8,438 bases of DNA, taken from assembly GCA_937898375.1 (NCBI GenBank), contig CALEJX010000246.1, forward strand, positions 1-8,438. The letters run 5' to 3'. The stretch comes from an uncultured Ruminococcus sp. GTDB lineage: Bacteria > Bacillota > Clostridia > Oscillospirales > Ruminococcaceae. Positions within the stretch are counted from its first letter, which is position 1; each line of letters starts with the position of its first letter. The position numbers and the translations under genes are program-made. Positions 7,187 through 8,438 of the stretch are shown one piece after another. The notes under the pieces are model-generated. The model ran no database searches. It was not told the DNA's origin and worked only from the letters and a program-made list of their open reading frames with translations.

Positions 7187-8438
7187 TCATAATTCCATTA
7201 TTATCGGCAAAATCATAGGACTTCTCTTTGTCTTTGTGAAGATAAAGTCCGAAAGATTGTCTTTCATTCTGCCCTTTATCGTGTTCCAATCTTTCATATT
7301 CCTGTCAAGGCAATCCTGAAGCGTTTCAGTAAGGAGCTTCTGAGCCTCGGTCATAAGCTCCTCACTCTCTCTTACATACACAAAGCCTCTTGAAACCACG
7401 TCAGGTCCTGCAAGGATATCTCCCGAAGCTCTGTCTATAGTTGCCACGGCAATGATAAGACCGTCCTGTGCAAGATGTTTTCTGTCACGAAGAACTATTG
7501 CGCCAACGTCGCCAACGCCAAGACCGTCCACAAGCACCTTTCCGGCAGGCACTTGTCCTGTTATCTTCATGTCAACGCCGTCTGTCTCGATAACGTTGCC
7601 TATATCCGCAATGATTATATTGCTCTCAGGGATACCCACAGAAAGCGCCGTATCTCTGTGCTTCATAAGATGTTTATACTCGCCGTGTACAGGTATGAAA
7701 TACTTTGGCTTTGTAATAGCAAGGATAAGCTTCTGCTCCTCCTGACAAGCGTGACCTGAAACGTGTACCTCGTACATTGACTCATATATTACCTCTGCGC
7801 CCAATCTCATAAGATCGTTTACTACCTTTGTGACATACTTCTCGTTACCAGGTATAGGGTTAGCTGAGATTATGATAAAGTCCATAGGAGTGATAGTCAC
7901 GTTCCTATGCTCGTTTGCTGACATTCTTGTAAGCGCCGACATAGGCTCGCCCTGACTTCCTGTTGTGACAATGACCATTTTCTCAGGGGCATACCTCGAT
8001 AAGGTGTCGATATCCACAAGCACGCCGTCAGGCACTTTAAGATAGCCAAGCTCAATGCCCTTTGTAATAACGTTCACCATGCTTCTGCCTGACACAGCCA
8101 CCTTTCTGCCGTGTGTGACAGCATTGTTTATTATCTGCTGAACTCTGTGGACGTTTGAAGCGAAAGTGGCAATGATTATCCTCTTGCCCTCTGCCTTATT
8201 GAAAAGCTTCACAAAGCTTTCGCCAACCTTGCGCTCGCTCATGGTATAACCCGATCTTTCAGCATTTGTAGAATCAGCCATAAGTGCCAGAACGCCCTTG
8301 TTTCCAAGCTCTGCAAATCTAGGCAGGTCTATTATACCTCCCTCGATAGGGGTATAGTCTACCTTGAAGTCACCTGTATGGATAAGCACGCCAGCAGGGG
8401 TATGGATAGCCATTCCCACGGCGTCAGGGATAGAATGA
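7187..8438 (-). CDS. rnj: Ribonuclease J, C-terminal part (5' end outside window)
   Basis: RNase J is a metallo-beta-lactamase/beta-CASP ribonuclease with 5'-3' exonuclease and endonuclease activity in mRNA decay and rRNA maturation. The open frame runs off the right edge: codons upstream of a GTG at 8419 read HSIPDAVGMAI, the conserved RNase J motif, so that GTG is internal. 416 residues are visible. Fragment positions: metal-ligand His 1 (HSIPD); HTGDFK with the metal Asp at 23; ADSTN 54-58; beta-CASP segments ATFASNVHR 90-98 and TTGSQGEPMS 158-167; VSGHACQEEQ with His 229; PVHGEYKH with His 251; and the family-typical end KTKRSPMILP. The spacing of these residues matches what I recall for B. 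subtilis RNase J1 (H142, D164, H368, H390), so only about 140 residues or more, including the HxHxDH motif, are missing. It ends TGA, 47 bases before gdpP. J1 versus J2 cannot be assigned. Confidence 0.95.
   Translation of the reverse strand, partial: HSIPDAVGMAIHTPAGVLIHTGDFKVDYTPIEGGIIDLPRFAELGNKGVLALMADSTNAERSGYTMSERKVGESFVKLFNKAEGKRIIIATFASNVHRVQQIINNAVTHGRKVAVSGRSMVNVITKGIELGYLKVPDGVLVDIDTLSRYAPEKMVIVTTGSQGEPMSALTRMSANEHRNVTITPMDFIIISANPIPGNEKYVTKVVNDLMRLGAEVIYESMYEVHVSGHACQEEQKLILAITKPKYFIPVHGEYKHLMKHRDTALSVGIPESNIIIADIGNVIETDGVDMKITGQVPAGKVLVDGLGVGDVGAIVLRDRKHLAQDGLIIAVATIDRASGDILAGPDVVSRGFVYVRESEELMTEAQKLLTETLQDCLDRNMKDWNTIKGRMKDNLSDFIFTKTKRSPMILPIIMEL

Noticed and set aside
8400..8438. 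GTG at 8419 as the start of the RNase J gene
   Set aside because: The frame continues upstream to the window edge and encodes HSIPDA, part of the conserved catalytic motif, so the gene begins outside the window.
1..8438. Mobile elements, CRISPR repeats, tRNA or rRNA genes, riboswitches, toxin-antitoxin or defence genes
   Set aside because: Seven housekeeping genes fill nearly all of the window and no gap exceeds about 100 bases. I saw no regularly spaced repeats, terminal inverted repeats, transposase motifs or structured leader large enough for a riboswitch.

Overview
The window is a compact block of bacterial housekeeping genes, all on the minus strand, so transcription runs from position 8438 toward 1. 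The protein sequences (L9, DnaB, TilS, Hpt, FtsH, a GdpP-type phosphodiesterase and an RNase J) and the AGGAG/AAAGG ribosome binding sites point to a Gram-positive Firmicute. The gene order and family variants suggest the Clostridia, probably a Ruminococcus-like Oscillospiraceae member. That placement is inferred from remembered family features, not from a search.

Layout in transcription order: (1) the C-terminal 416 residues of an RNase J ribonuclease (7187-8438, cut by the right edge); (2) gdpP, a membrane c-di-AMP phosphodiesterase (5163-7139); (3) rplI, ribosomal protein L9 (4691-5137); (4) dnaB, the replicative helicase (3327-4688); (5) tilS, tRNA(Ile2)-lysidine synthetase (2009-3334), overlapping dnaB by 8 bases; (6) hpt, hypoxanthine phosphoribosyltransferase (1383-1907); (7) the first 448 codons of ftsH, the membrane AAA+ zinc protease (1-1344, TTG start, cut by the left edge just after its HExxH motif). 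Gaps are 47, 25, 2, -8, 101 and 38 bases, so there is no gene-free stretch over about 100 bases.

Two gene groups known from other Firmicutes are joined here: gdpP-rplI-dnaB and tilS-hpt-ftsH. The tight spacing and embedded ribosome binding sites from gdpP to tilS suggest co-transcription. The 101-base gap before hpt is the most likely place for an internal promoter, and the short hpt-ftsH gap also holds a TATAAT-like box. The genes cover RNA decay (RNase J), second-messenger turnover (GdpP), translation (L9, TilS), DNA replication (DnaB), purine salvage (Hpt) and membrane protein quality control (FtsH).

I found no mobile element, CRISPR array, tRNA or rRNA gene, defence gene or unrecognised protein. 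All seven genes keep their recognisable core motifs. I see no sign of a new biological system; the findings are modest points about context, start sites and motif variants.
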